From an uncultured Lachnospiraceae bacterium (GTDB taxonomy: Bacteria > Bacillota > Clostridia > Lachnospirales > Lachnospiraceae): a stretch of 64,000 bases of DNA. Below, piece by piece: positions 9,213 through 17,333 of this stretch. The notes beneath the pieces were generated by a model that worked only from the letters and a program-made list of their open reading frames with translations, had not been told where the DNA came from and did no database searches. The stretch lies in contig CANOZK010000003.1 in the NCBI GenBank assembly GCA_947571775.1, positions 62,001 to 126,000 on the forward strand, given 5' to 3'. Both the position numbers and the translations under genes were made by a program. Within the stretch, counting starts at the first letter, position 1. Each line of letters opens with the position of its first letter.

Positions 9213-10262
9213 ATGCAACCGATACATTGGCTTTATGCCGTCCTGTGGCTGCTGGCGGTTCCGGCGGCTGTGGGGATGGCGCTGGCATGGCATACAAGCA
9301 AGAGAAAAAGCATTTGTTTTGCGCTGGTCTGCGGCTATGCAGGTTTGTTCGCTATGGCGCAGATTTTGATTGTCCCTGGGATTTTTCTGAAAGCGTCGCT
9401 GACCATAGTGATGCAGATTTACCGGGTAGTGGCGCTGATTGCGGCGGCGGCAGGGTTGGTTTTGAATTTCCGAGGTCTAAAAGAATTATTCTTGGGAATA
9501 GTGAGAAAGAAAACGCAAACAAAATTATCTGAAGAATTGCTGTTTTTTGTGGCGATTCTGCTTGTGGCGATTCAGATGCTTGTCGTGGGCATTTTGTCCC
9601 ATCAGGACGGGGACGATTCCTTTTATGTGGCCACAGCCAGCACTTCTATATATACAGACAGTATTTTTGCATATAATCCGTACACCGGGGCCAAATATCG
9701 AGGCAAGCTTCCCAGCAGATATGTGTTGTCGCCGTTTCCAGTTTACGAGGCCATACTGGCAAAGCTGGTGGGGGTGGATGTCCCCTGTTTTGTCTACACG
9801 ATTTTTCCAGTGTTTTTAATTCTGCTGGCTTATCTGGTCTACTATCTGTGGGCAGATCAGCTCTTTGACGGCGACAAAAAGCAGTGCGCCCTGTTTTTGA
9901 TTTTTACCAGTGTGGTGCTGATTTTCTCGAATTATTCGATTTATACTTCCGGTACCTTTCTGATGCTGCGTATCTGGCAGGGAAAAGCCATTTTGGCGGG
10001 TGTTTTGCTGCCCGCGGTGGCTTATCTGTGCGTGCGGCTGATGGCGAAGGATGAGAAAGGGGGCGGCTGGCCGGCGCTTTTTTGTATGCAGTTGGCGTCC
10101 TGCCTGGTATCCTCGATGGGAATCATTCTGTCTGCGCTTATGGTAGGGATTTATATGTTTGTGTGCGGAGTCTGCGCCTGGAAGTGGAAAAACGTGGGGA
10201 AGGCGTTGCTCTGCTGTCTGCCCAACCTGGTTTTTGCAGTAATTTACCTGTTTATACGTTAG
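9213..10262 (+). CDS. Polytopic membrane protein, N-terminal part of a probably split gene
   Basis: This 349-residue, very hydrophobic protein has about nine predicted spans. The conserved-looking loop SHQDGDDSFYVATASTSIYT after the fourth span resembles the extracytoplasmic loop of glycosyltransferase-like membrane proteins; it may belong to the Lachnospiraceae-type DUF6077 group, from memory only. It ends abruptly at a TAG in a transmembrane stretch (AVIYLFIR), and the next gene continues with more spans in the +1 frame. See the finding on the split. The role is unknown, perhaps envelope glycan modification. Confidence 0.6.
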   Translation: MQPIHWLYAVLWLLAVPAAVGMALAWHTSKRKSICFALVCGYAGLFAMAQILIVPGIFLKASLTIVMQIYRVVALIAAAAGLVLNFRGLKELFLGIVRKKTQTKLSEELLFFVAILLVAIQMLVVGILSHQDGDDSFYVATASTSIYTDSIFAYNPYTGAKYRGKLPSRYVLSPFPVYEAILAKLVGVDVPCFVYTIFPVFLILLAYLVYYLWADQLFDGDKKQCALFLIFTSVVLIFSNYSIYTSGTFLMLRIWQGKAILAGVLLPAVAYLCVRLMAKDEKGGGWPALFCMQLASCLVSSMGIILSALMVGIYMFVCGVCAWKWKNVGKALLCCLPNLVFAVIYLFIR

Positions 10263-10275
10263 GGGGCATATTCAG

Positions 10276-11058
10276 ATGGTAGAAGAGATGTGGAACTTGA
10301 GCCTGGATACATGGCTGGCGTATTGGGGGGATGGCTGGCATAGTTTCTTATTTTTTCTGTGCCTGGTGTATCTGCTGATTTCCAAAAGGGAGAGAAAGGA
10401 CTGGCGAATTTTCGTCGGGTATACCCTGGCGGCCCTAGTTGTTTTCTTTTTGCCCTATACGGCCAATCTCATTGCCAATTACTGTATCGGCAAGAGTGTT
10501 TACTGGCGGGTATTGTGGCTGCTTCCGGTCGCGCCGGCCATCGCGTATGTGTGCACCAGAGTCTGCACCAGATGGAAGAATGCGGGGGTTCAGATGATTC
10601 TTGCCGCAGTCTTTCTCGTAGTCCTTGTATTTGCCGGGACGCAGGTCTATGTGAATGGGAATTACCAGATGCCTGACAACATGGAAAAGATTCCCTATGA
10701 GGTCAAGGCGGTTGCGGATCTGGTTCGCAAGGACGCCAAAGATGGAAAAAAAAGGCTGGCCGCGCCGGAGGCGATTGCTACTTATATTAGAATCTACGCG
10801 CCGGATATTCGGATGCCTTATGGGCGGGGATCGCGGGGAACATCTAAAGAGAAAACCAAGCTGCTTTATCTGATGGTCAACCAGGAGCAGCAGTGGGTGG
10901 AGCCGTCCGAGGTGACCAAATTGGCTCGGCAGTCCCGGTGTAATTATCTGGTGCTGTGGATCGAAGATGCAGCGGTGGAACAGGAGTATGAACGCTATGG
11001 CTGTGTGCTTGTGGGAATGGTGGACAAGTATCATATATATAAATGTGCTTCGCAATGA
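10276..11058 (+). CDS. Polytopic membrane protein, C-terminal part of a probably split gene
   Basis: This 260-residue protein has several N-terminal transmembrane spans (for example SFLFFLCLVYLLI and ALVVFFLPYTANLIANY), then an extracytoplasmic C-terminal domain starting near residue 125 (NYQMPDNMEKIPYEVKAVAD). It begins 13 bases after the stop of the preceding frame. GGGGG lies 9 bases before the ATG and could support separate initiation. Together with the upstream piece it would give a protein of about 615 residues, a natural size for this architecture, so I favour one broken gene over two real ones. Confidence 0.55.
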   Translation: MVEEMWNLSLDTWLAYWGDGWHSFLFFLCLVYLLISKRERKDWRIFVGYTLAALVVFFLPYTANLIANYCIGKSVYWRVLWLLPVAPAIAYVCTRVCTRWKNAGVQMILAAVFLVVLVFAGTQVYVNGNYQMPDNMEKIPYEVKAVADLVRKDAKDGKKRLAAPEAIATYIRIYAPDIRMPYGRGSRGTSKEKTKLLYLMVNQEQQWVEPSEVTKLARQSRCNYLVLWIEDAAVEQEYERYGCVLVGMVDKYHIYKCASQ

Positions 11059-11143
11059 AAGCTGACTTTTGTTTGTCATGGACTTCTTTTTTTCCTCATA
11101 TATATTATTGATGTGAATGTATGAGGGAGGAAAGGAGTTTTTT

Positions 11144-12613
11144 ATGACTAATTTTCAGGTATATAAAGATATACAGGCCCGTACCAACGGGGAAATCTAC
11201 ATAGGCGTTGTGGGTCCGGTGCGCAGCGGGAAGTCCACATTTATCCGCCGTTTTATGGAGCTGGTGGCGCTTCCGGTTCTCTCACAGCTTCGTCAGGCCC
11301 AGGTGCGGGATGAGCTGCCCTTGAGCGGTTCGGGAAAGCTGATTACCACGGTAGAGCCGAAATTTATCCCAAAAGAGGCAGTGAATATGTCCTTGGGGGA
11401 TGACATCCAGGTACGGCTGCGCCTGATTGACTGCGTGGGTTTTCTGATTCCAGATGCCGTTGGAAATATGGAAGAGGGAAAGGAACGAATGGTCAAAACG
11501 CCATGGTTCGAGCGGGAGATTCCGTTTCATCAGGCGGCCGAGGTGGGAACGCGAAAAGTCATTGAGGAGCACGCCACAATCGGGTTGGTGATGACCTGCG
11601 ACGGCTCTTTCGGCGAAATTCCCAGAGATAATTTTAGAAAGGCAGAAGAAAAAACCATACGGGAGCTGGAAGACCGGGGCAAGCCGTTTCTGGTGATTGT
11701 AAATTCTCAGAAGCCTTACGGGGAGGAAGCCGCGGCTGCGGTAAAAGAAATTGAAGAAAAGTACCAGGCGTCTGTTTTGGCAGTAAACTGTGAGCAGCTC
11801 CGCAGGGAGGACGTAGGAATGATCCTGGAGCGGGTGCTGTATGAATTTCCGCTGGGGCAGATACAGTTTTATATTCCCAAGTGGGTCGAAATCCTGCCCC
11901 TGCAAAACCCCTTAAAGGCAAACTTGCTGGAACAGATTAAGCAGTTGACGGCGGGCTGGAAGCGGATTCGGGATTTTACGGGGAATCCTCTGGAATTGGA
12001 AGGGCCTTATGTGGAACGGGTAACCTTAGAGCAGATGGATCTGGCTACCGGGGTGGTGCGGGTGCAAATTCATGTGCGGGAGCAGTATTATTATGAAATG
12101 CTATCGGAAATGACGGGTATCCACATGGGCAGCGAGTATGAACTGATTCATATGATCCGCGAATTTGCCCGCATGAAAGAAGAATATGTAAAGGTTCAGT
12201 CCGCCTTGGAGGCAGTCAGGGGGTGCGGCTACGGGGTGGTCACGCCAGAACGGGGAGATATTGAGTTAGAAGAGCCAGAGGTAATCAAGCAGGGGAACAA
12301 ATACGGTGTTAAAATCAAATCCCAAAGCCCTTCTATCCATATGATCAAAGCCAACATCGAAACAGAGATTGCCCCCATTGTGGGAACGAAGGAGCAGGCG
12401 GAGGATTTGATTGCCTATATCAAGGAGGGAGAGATACGAGGGGAAACCATCTGGGAAACGAATATTTTCGGAAAATCCATCGAGCAGTTGGTGGAAGATG
12501 GAATCCGCTCTAAGATTGCGGTGATCGGGGAGGAAAGCCAGGGCAAGCTGCAGGAATCCATGCAGAAAATCGTCAACGACAGCAAGGGCGGACTGGTCTG
12601 CTTTATTATATGA
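11144..12613 (+). CDS. spoIVA: Stage IV sporulation protein A, spore coat ATPase
   Basis: This 489-residue protein matches SpoIVA in length and order. The N-terminal P-loop GPVRSGKST lies at residues 24-32, followed by an ATPase domain (RLIDCVGFLIPDA, VIVNSQKP), a middle domain, and the short hydrophobic C-terminus GGLVCFII, the part that in known SpoIVA docks on SpoVM at the forespore membrane. It polymerises to form the basement layer of the coat. The start is ATG 11144, 6 bases after GGAAAGGAG; the frame opens 9 codons earlier. It is direct evidence for sporulation. Confidence 0.95.
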   Translation: MTNFQVYKDIQARTNGEIYIGVVGPVRSGKSTFIRRFMELVALPVLSQLRQAQVRDELPLSGSGKLITTVEPKFIPKEAVNMSLGDDIQVRLRLIDCVGFLIPDAVGNMEEGKERMVKTPWFEREIPFHQAAEVGTRKVIEEHATIGLVMTCDGSFGEIPRDNFRKAEEKTIRELEDRGKPFLVIVNSQKPYGEEAAAAVKEIEEKYQASVLAVNCEQLRREDVGMILERVLYEFPLGQIQFYIPKWVEILPLQNPLKANLLEQIKQLTAGWKRIRDFTGNPLELEGPYVERVTLEQMDLATGVVRVQIHVREQYYYEMLSEMTGIHMGSEYELIHMIREFARMKEEYVKVQSALEAVRGCGYGVVTPERGDIELEEPEVIKQGNKYGVKIKSQSPSIHMIKANIETEIAPIVGTKEQAEDLIAYIKEGEIRGETIWETNIFGKSIEQLVEDGIRSKIAVIGEESQGKLQESMQKIVNDSKGGLVCFII

Positions 12614-12733
12614 TACTAGATTCTTGAGGATGAAAAATTGCCCAGCCATGCAATATCAAACGATCATGCCGGCATGAATAGAAATATTACAGAAATTTGT
12701 CTTTTTTGGTATCCTTTTTGTTTTGGTCCCGTC

Positions 12734-12762
12734 TTGACATTCATATAAACTTAATATATAAT
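12734..12762 (+). promoter_or_regulatory. Consensus sigma-A promoter of the cell-wall hydrolase gene
   Basis: TTGACA at 12734, 17-base spacer, TATAAT at 12757: a perfect match to consensus. The RNA should start near 12770, leaving a leader of about 65 bases. A 12-base palindrome CATGCCGGCATG at 12665-12676 lies upstream; its role is unknown. Confidence 0.85.
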
Positions 12763-12832
12763 TCATAAATGCAGGAGACAAGATATACAGGATACCCCTT
12801 GGGGAATCCATACAAGAGAAAGGGGTGGGTAG

Positions 12833-14173
12833 ATGAAAAGGACAAGAAAAACATATGGTTACGGTTTATTTTTATTGCTGTCTACGCTGATATTGCTTTC
12901 TGTTTGCGTGGTGTCCAGGCCGGCGCAGGTATGGGCTGTTCCTGAGAACTATACTGGATGGCAGCAGGAAGGAAAATACTGGTATTTTTACAAAGAGGGA
13001 GTGCTTCAGAAAGGCTGGCTGGACTGGGAGGGAAACCGGTATTTTCTGGCAAAGAAAAACAACCGGATGTTTACCGGCCTGCATAAGATTTCCAAAAACT
13101 GGTATTATTTTGACTCCAAAGGAGCCATGGTAAAAAACAAATGGGTGGAAGTCAAAGAAAACTGGTATTTTTTTGACGCGGATGGAAAGGCCCTGGTCAA
13201 TCAGTGGAAAACTTCTTCCGGCAAAAGGTACCGTCTGGGGAGCGACGGCATCATGTTGACCGGACTGCAAAAAGTGGGAAAGAAAACGTATTATTTCAAC
13301 CCCAGTGCCACGCAGGAAGGCGGAGTCAGTTATCCCATCGGCTGCCGCAGGACTGGAAGCTTCCAGATATCGGGAAAATGGTATTATTTTGAGACAAATG
13401 GGGTTATGCTGGTTTCTTCTTGGAAAAAAATCAGCAGCAAATGGTATTATTACCAAGAAGACGGAACGCGAAAAACTGGATGGCTGACACTCGACGATAA
13501 ACGTTATTACTTCAAATCCAACGGGGTTATGGCAGTCAGCGAGACGATGGTCATCGGAGGAAAGACCTGGTCTTTTGACAGCGATGGAGTAGCCACAGAG
13601 GCCCAAAGTTTTACATACGATTCCAACGGGAATGTCAGAGTCGTTGCCGACAATAAGAAAGTTTATACACTGCAGAAAGAATTTGCGACGCATCCGGGTA
13701 TCGCAAACGGAAAAGTCAGCGATAAGGAACTGCTGGCCGCAGCCATACACTGTGAAGCTGGCAACCAGGGAGTACAGGGTATGACGGCCGTAGCTATGGT
13801 TATCCTGAACCGTACCCTTGCGCCTCAGTATAACTTTCCGCCGTCTGTGCGTTATGTCATTTACCAGAAGGGACAGTTCTCCATTGTTTCGGACGGCTCT
13901 CTGCTGAAAAAGCTGAACAATACCAATGTAGCCGGATACGACACAGCAGTAAAAGCAGTAAACCGGGCGTATGCGATGTACAACGCCTATGTAAATAGCA
14001 AGACAAAGCGCACCAAATATCTGACGAATGTGTTGGCTAAGTCGAACGGAAAGGACGATTTTGACTGTCTGTTCTTTATGACGCCGGCGGCTTTTTCCGC
14101 AACTTCCGGGCTGACCAGCAAATCGGGGGCGTTTACATTCAAAGGACATACTTTCTTTACATACTGGAAATAA
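12833..14173 (+). CDS. Secreted cell-wall-binding protein with SleB-type hydrolase domain
   Basis: This 446-residue protein has a signal peptide cleaved near AQVWA (about residue 35). About nine degenerate 20-residue aromatic repeats of the choline/glucan-binding type follow (GWQQEGKYWYFYKEG and variants such as KWYYYQEDGTRKTGW) to about residue 255. The C-terminal Hydrolase_2 domain (SDKELLAAAIHCEAGNQG onward) belongs to the SleB/CwlJ spore cortex hydrolase family, with the Glu in HCEAGN the likely catalytic acid. I infer a peptidoglycan hydrolase held on wall polymers. The sigma-A promoter suggests vegetative expression; it could be wall turnover and not germination. Confidence 0.88.
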   Translation: MKRTRKTYGYGLFLLLSTLILLSVCVVSRPAQVWAVPENYTGWQQEGKYWYFYKEGVLQKGWLDWEGNRYFLAKKNNRMFTGLHKISKNWYYFDSKGAMVKNKWVEVKENWYFFDADGKALVNQWKTSSGKRYRLGSDGIMLTGLQKVGKKTYYFNPSATQEGGVSYPIGCRRTGSFQISGKWYYFETNGVMLVSSWKKISSKWYYYQEDGTRKTGWLTLDDKRYYFKSNGVMAVSETMVIGGKTWSFDSDGVATEAQSFTYDSNGNVRVVADNKKVYTLQKEFATHPGIANGKVSDKELLAAAIHCEAGNQGVQGMTAVAMVILNRTLAPQYNFPPSVRYVIYQKGQFSIVSDGSLLKKLNNTNVAGYDTAVKAVNRAYAMYNAYVNSKTKRTKYLTNVLAKSNGKDDFDCLFFMTPAAFSATSGLTSKSGAFTFKGHTFFTYWK

Positions 14174-14186
14174 TAGGATATGATGA

Positions 14187-14215
14187 AACTGCTGCCATTT
14201 GGGCGGCAGTTTTTT
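14187..14215 (+). terminator. Intrinsic terminator after the cell-wall hydrolase
   Basis: A 10-bp stem (AACTGCTGCC / GGCGGCAGTT, one wobble) is followed by TTTTTT. Confidence 0.85.
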
Positions 14216-14235
14216 AAGTTTAAGGAGGACAAACA

Positions 14236-15942
14236 TTGCGGGAACATTGGGTTTTGATTTGCTTTATTCTGGGAATCTGGCTTTTGGTATCCGGGATGAT
14301 GCTCTACCACAATTACAAAAACAGAAAGCTTTTTTTGCAGCAGACCAAGCAGAGCTGGGGGAAAGTCCCGGACGCCGTCTATACGGCCGATCAGATGGAA
14401 AGACTCTCGATTTACGGGAGGCAAAAAGCCAGGCGGGAGCCTTTTTTTATTGACGAGATCACCTGGAAAGATCTGGATCTGGATCGCATCTTTCAGCGGA
14501 TGAATCACACGGTTTCCGCCCCAGGGGAGGAATACCTGCTGTATCTGCTGCGGACGCCCCAGCTCAAAGAGGAACAGATCTGGGAACGGGATCGTTTGAT
14601 TCAGTTCTTCGCTCAGGATACAGAGAAACGCGCCGCCTTGCAGGTGATTCTGGCCCAGGCGGTCAAGTCCAAGAGACGTTCCATCGGGGAAGAACTGCAA
14701 GCACTAAAGACAGCGGAATTTATCGGCAAAAACAAACATCGTCTCTTGTGCGCGGCAGCAAGGGTCAGCCTGCTGGCGATTCTGGTTCAGCCCGTGTACG
14801 GTTTTTTCCTGTTTCTGGCTGTGGCCTGCGTGAATACGGCAGATTATTATGCGGGCAGGGATCGAAAAGTGGTGGAAGTTTATCTGAAATGTTTTCAGAG
14901 CGTGTTGCAGATGTTGGGGGCGGCAAAAAAAGTGGAGCGGCTTGCCTGGACGGAGATTGAGCAGTATGTTTCCCATATGCGCAAGGCTCGCAAAAATCTG
15001 CTGTCTTTTCAGAAGGAGTCCCGCTGGCTCTCAGGCAAAAACGGAGTTTCCGGCGGGCTGGAGGCCATTGTGACCGATTGGATACGAATGATTTTTCATG
15101 TGGATCTGATTCACTACAACAAAATGTTGGGGGAAATCCGGCATCACCGGGAAGATGTAGAACTGCTCATAGACAGTTTGGGAGAGCTGGACTGTGCCAT
15201 TGCTGCCGCATCCTTTCGGGAAATGCTGCCCGTCTGGTGCAGGCCGTCTTTTCAAAAGGAGGGAGGGATGCAGGCCAAGGATCTGTATCATCCCCTGATC
15301 GAAAACCCCGTTTCCAACAGCTTTTGTCTGGATGGGGGAATGCTGGTCACCGGTTCCAATGCTTCCGGGAAATCTACGTTTCTGAGGAATGTGGCGGTCA
15401 ATGCAGTCCTTGCCCAGACGATAGCCACCTGCACGGCTTCTTTTTACCAGGCACCGCCAAGCCGCATTCTTACCTCTATGGCTCTTACCGACAACTTGGA
15501 AGGAGGAGAGAGCTATTTTATGGTAGAAATCCGATCCCTGAAACGGATTTTGGACGCAGCCGCCCAGGACGGCGCTTTGTTGTGCGTGGTGGATGAAGTG
15601 TTAAGAGGAACCAACACCATAGAACGGATTGCCGCGTCCTCCCGGATTTTGCAGAAATTATGCCAAAAACAGGTGTTTTGTTTTGCGGCGACCCATGACA
15701 TTGAGCTGACGTATATCCTGGAAGATTGGTATGAGAATTATCATTTTGGGGAAGAGATTCGGGGAAAAGACGTGCTCTTTTCCTACCTGCTCAGAAAAGG
15801 GCGGGCGTCTTCCAGAAATGCGATTCGGCTGCTGGAGAACTTAGGTTATGGCAAAGAGCTGGTTCAATCGGCCAGGGAAGCCGCCGGGGAATTTGAACGC
15901 ACGGGCGTATGGAAGAAGGTCGGTAAAAGAAAATCTACTTGA
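14236..15942 (+). CDS. Membrane-anchored MutS-family ATPase
   Basis: This 568-residue protein starts at TTG 14236, 7 bases after AAGGAGG. An N-terminal hydrophobic span (VLICFILGIWLLVSGMML) and a second hydrophobic pair near residues 172-196 precede a MutS core-like helical region and the ABC-type MutS ATPase. The ATPase has Walker A GSNASGKSTF, Walker B LCVVDEVLRGTN and a terminal FAATHD. The mismatch-binding domain of MutS is missing, and no Smr nuclease tail as in MutS2 is present. The function of these membrane MutS-like proteins is not established. It probably shares no operon with tyrS, whose promoter overlaps its stop. Confidence 0.8.
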   Translation: MREHWVLICFILGIWLLVSGMMLYHNYKNRKLFLQQTKQSWGKVPDAVYTADQMERLSIYGRQKARREPFFIDEITWKDLDLDRIFQRMNHTVSAPGEEYLLYLLRTPQLKEEQIWERDRLIQFFAQDTEKRAALQVILAQAVKSKRRSIGEELQALKTAEFIGKNKHRLLCAAARVSLLAILVQPVYGFFLFLAVACVNTADYYAGRDRKVVEVYLKCFQSVLQMLGAAKKVERLAWTEIEQYVSHMRKARKNLLSFQKESRWLSGKNGVSGGLEAIVTDWIRMIFHVDLIHYNKMLGEIRHHREDVELLIDSLGELDCAIAAASFREMLPVWCRPSFQKEGGMQAKDLYHPLIENPVSNSFCLDGGMLVTGSNASGKSTFLRNVAVNAVLAQTIATCTASFYQAPPSRILTSMALTDNLEGGESYFMVEIRSLKRILDAAAQDGALLCVVDEVLRGTNTIERIAASSRILQKLCQKQVFCFAATHDIELTYILEDWYENYHFGEEIRGKDVLFSYLLRKGRASSRNAIRLLENLGYGKELVQSAREAAGEFERTGVWKKVGKRKST

Positions 15943-15967
15943 CAAAAAAATAAGCGATTTGTATACT
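15939..15967 (+). promoter_or_regulatory. Sigma-A promoter of tyrS
   Basis: TTGACA at 15939, 17-base spacer, TATACT at 15962. The -35 overlaps the stop codon of the preceding gene. The leader of about 45 bases is too short for a T-box; it holds the dyad GTGTAC / GTACAC. Confidence 0.85.
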
Positions 15968-15974
15968 TTTTACA

Positions 15975-15993
15975 GTGTACGCGCAAAGTACAC
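15975..15993 (+). promoter_or_regulatory. Inverted repeat at the tyrS transcription start
   Basis: GTGTAC, a 7-base GCGCAAA spacer, GTACAC sit at the predicted RNA start. It could be an operator or a small 5' hairpin; nothing else supports either reading. Confidence 0.35.
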
Positions 15994-16016
15994 ATATTTA
16001 TGAGGAGGAAGATACC

Positions 16017-17243
16017 ATGACTGTGTATGAAGAACTGCAAGCCAGGGGCCTGATCGCGCAGGTAACGGACGAAGAGGAAATCAAAGAGCTGATCAACCAT
16101 GGGAAAGCAGTATTTTATATAGGATTTGACCCCACTGCGGACAGCCTGCACGTGGGCCATTTTATGGCGTTGTGTCTGATGAAGCGGCTTCAGATGGCGG
16201 GGAATAAGCCCATTGCCCTGTTGGGCGGGGGGACCGGTATGATCGGAGATCCGTCCGGCAGAACCGATATGCGCCAGATGATGACGCCGGAAACGATCGC
16301 CCACAACTGCGAGTGTTTCAAAAAACAGATGAGCCGTTTCATTGATTTTTCAGACGGAAAGGCTTTGATGGTCAACAATGCGGACTGGCTGATGGATCTG
16401 AATTATGTGGACGTGCTCCGGGAAATCGGCCCTCATTTCAGTGTAAACTGGATGCTGCGGGCAGAGTGCTACAAGCAGCGCATGGAAAAAGGGTTAAGTT
16501 TCCTGGAATTTAACTATATGATTATGCAAAGCTATGATTTTTATGCATTGTACCAGAAATATGGCTGCAATATGCAGTTCGGCGGCGACGACCAGTGGAG
16601 CAATATGCTGGGAGGAACCGAGCTGATTCGCCGGAAGCTGGGAGCGGACGCCTACGCGATGACCATCACGCTATTGTTAAACAGCGAGGGCAAGAAGATG
16701 GGCAAAACCCAGTCCGGCGCGGTGTGGCTCGACCCGAATAAAACCTCTCCGTTTGATTTCTATCAGTATTGGAGGAATGTCGGAGACGCCGACGTACTCA
16801 AATGCATCCGTATGCTGACTTTCCTTCCATTGGAACAAGTGCGCGAGATGGAAAAATGGGAAGGCAGTCAACTGAATCAGGCAAAAGAAATCCTGGCTTA
16901 CGAGCTGACCGCTCTGGTTCACGGAGAAGAAGAGGCCAAAAAAGCCCAGGAAGGCGCGCGCAGTCTGTTTGGCAGCGGCAGCGCCCAGGATATGCCTACT
17001 ACGGAGCTGACCGAGGATGATTTTAAAGAGGGCAAAGTGGATCTGATTACGATGCTCTGCAAAGCGGAACTGGTGCCGTCCCGCTCCGAAGCCCGCAGAG
17101 CCATCGAACAGGGCGGGGTTTCCATCGACGGAGAGAAAATCATGGACATCCATCATCAGGTGGAGCGTGCGTCCATTCCCGCGCAAGGGCTGGTTTTGAA
17201 ACGGGGAAAGAAGAAATTCAGAAAGATTATCGCGAGAGTGTGA
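16017..17243 (+). CDS. tyrS: Tyrosyl-tRNA synthetase
   Basis: This 408-residue class I enzyme charges tRNA-Tyr. It has the HIGH-like HVGHFM, the Tyr pocket stretch [26 protein letters not shown], the KMSKS-like KKMGKTQSG, and a C-terminal S4 RNA-binding domain ([19 protein letters not shown]). The start is ATG 16017 behind GAGGAGGAAG, not the earlier in-frame ATG. It has its own promoter and is followed after 90 bases by alaS. Confidence 0.97.
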   Translation: MTVYEELQARGLIAQVTDEEEIKELINHGKAVFYIGFDPTADSLHVGHFMALCLMKRLQMAGNKPIALLGGGTGMIGDPSGRTDMRQMMTPETIAHNCECFKKQMSRFIDFSDGKALMVNNADWLMDLNYVDVLREIGPHFSVNWMLRAECYKQRMEKGLSFLEFNYMIMQSYDFYALYQKYGCNMQFGGDDQWSNMLGGTELIRRKLGADAYAMTITLLLNSEGKKMGKTQSGAVWLDPNKTSPFDFYQYWRNVGDADVLKCIRMLTFLPLEQVREMEKWEGSQLNQAKEILAYELTALVHGEEEAKKAQEGARSLFGSGSAQDMPTTELTEDDFKEGKVDLITMLCKAELVPSRSEARRAIEQGGVSIDGEKIMDIHHQVERASIPAQGLVLKRGKKKFRKIIARV

Positions 17244-17333
17244 AATACAAAACAAGCAACTTTCGTAGACATGGAACAATAATAAATCTTTGTCAAAACT
17301 CGCGTGAAATATAGATATTTAGGAGGCAGACAG

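Noticed and set aside
10243-10266. Phase variation by the GGGGG run in the split membrane gene
   Set aside because: The G-run lies after the stop codon of the first frame, so its length cannot restore the reading frame.
12665-12676. Palindrome CATGCCGGCATG upstream of the hydrolase promoter as an operator
   Set aside because: It lies about 70 bases before the -35, appears once, and has no regulator nearby; not enough to call an operator.
12872-14236. Long (454-codon) open frame on the minus strand under the cell-wall hydrolase
   Set aside because: It is antisense to a clearly coding, domain-bearing gene with promoter and terminator; its translation is not protein-like and has no initiation signals. 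The same holds for 18477-19445, 39503-40462 and 57516-58715.
17244-17333. T-box riboswitch before alaS
   Set aside because: The intergenic stretch is 90 bases, lacks the T-box UGGN region and terminator/antiterminator pair.
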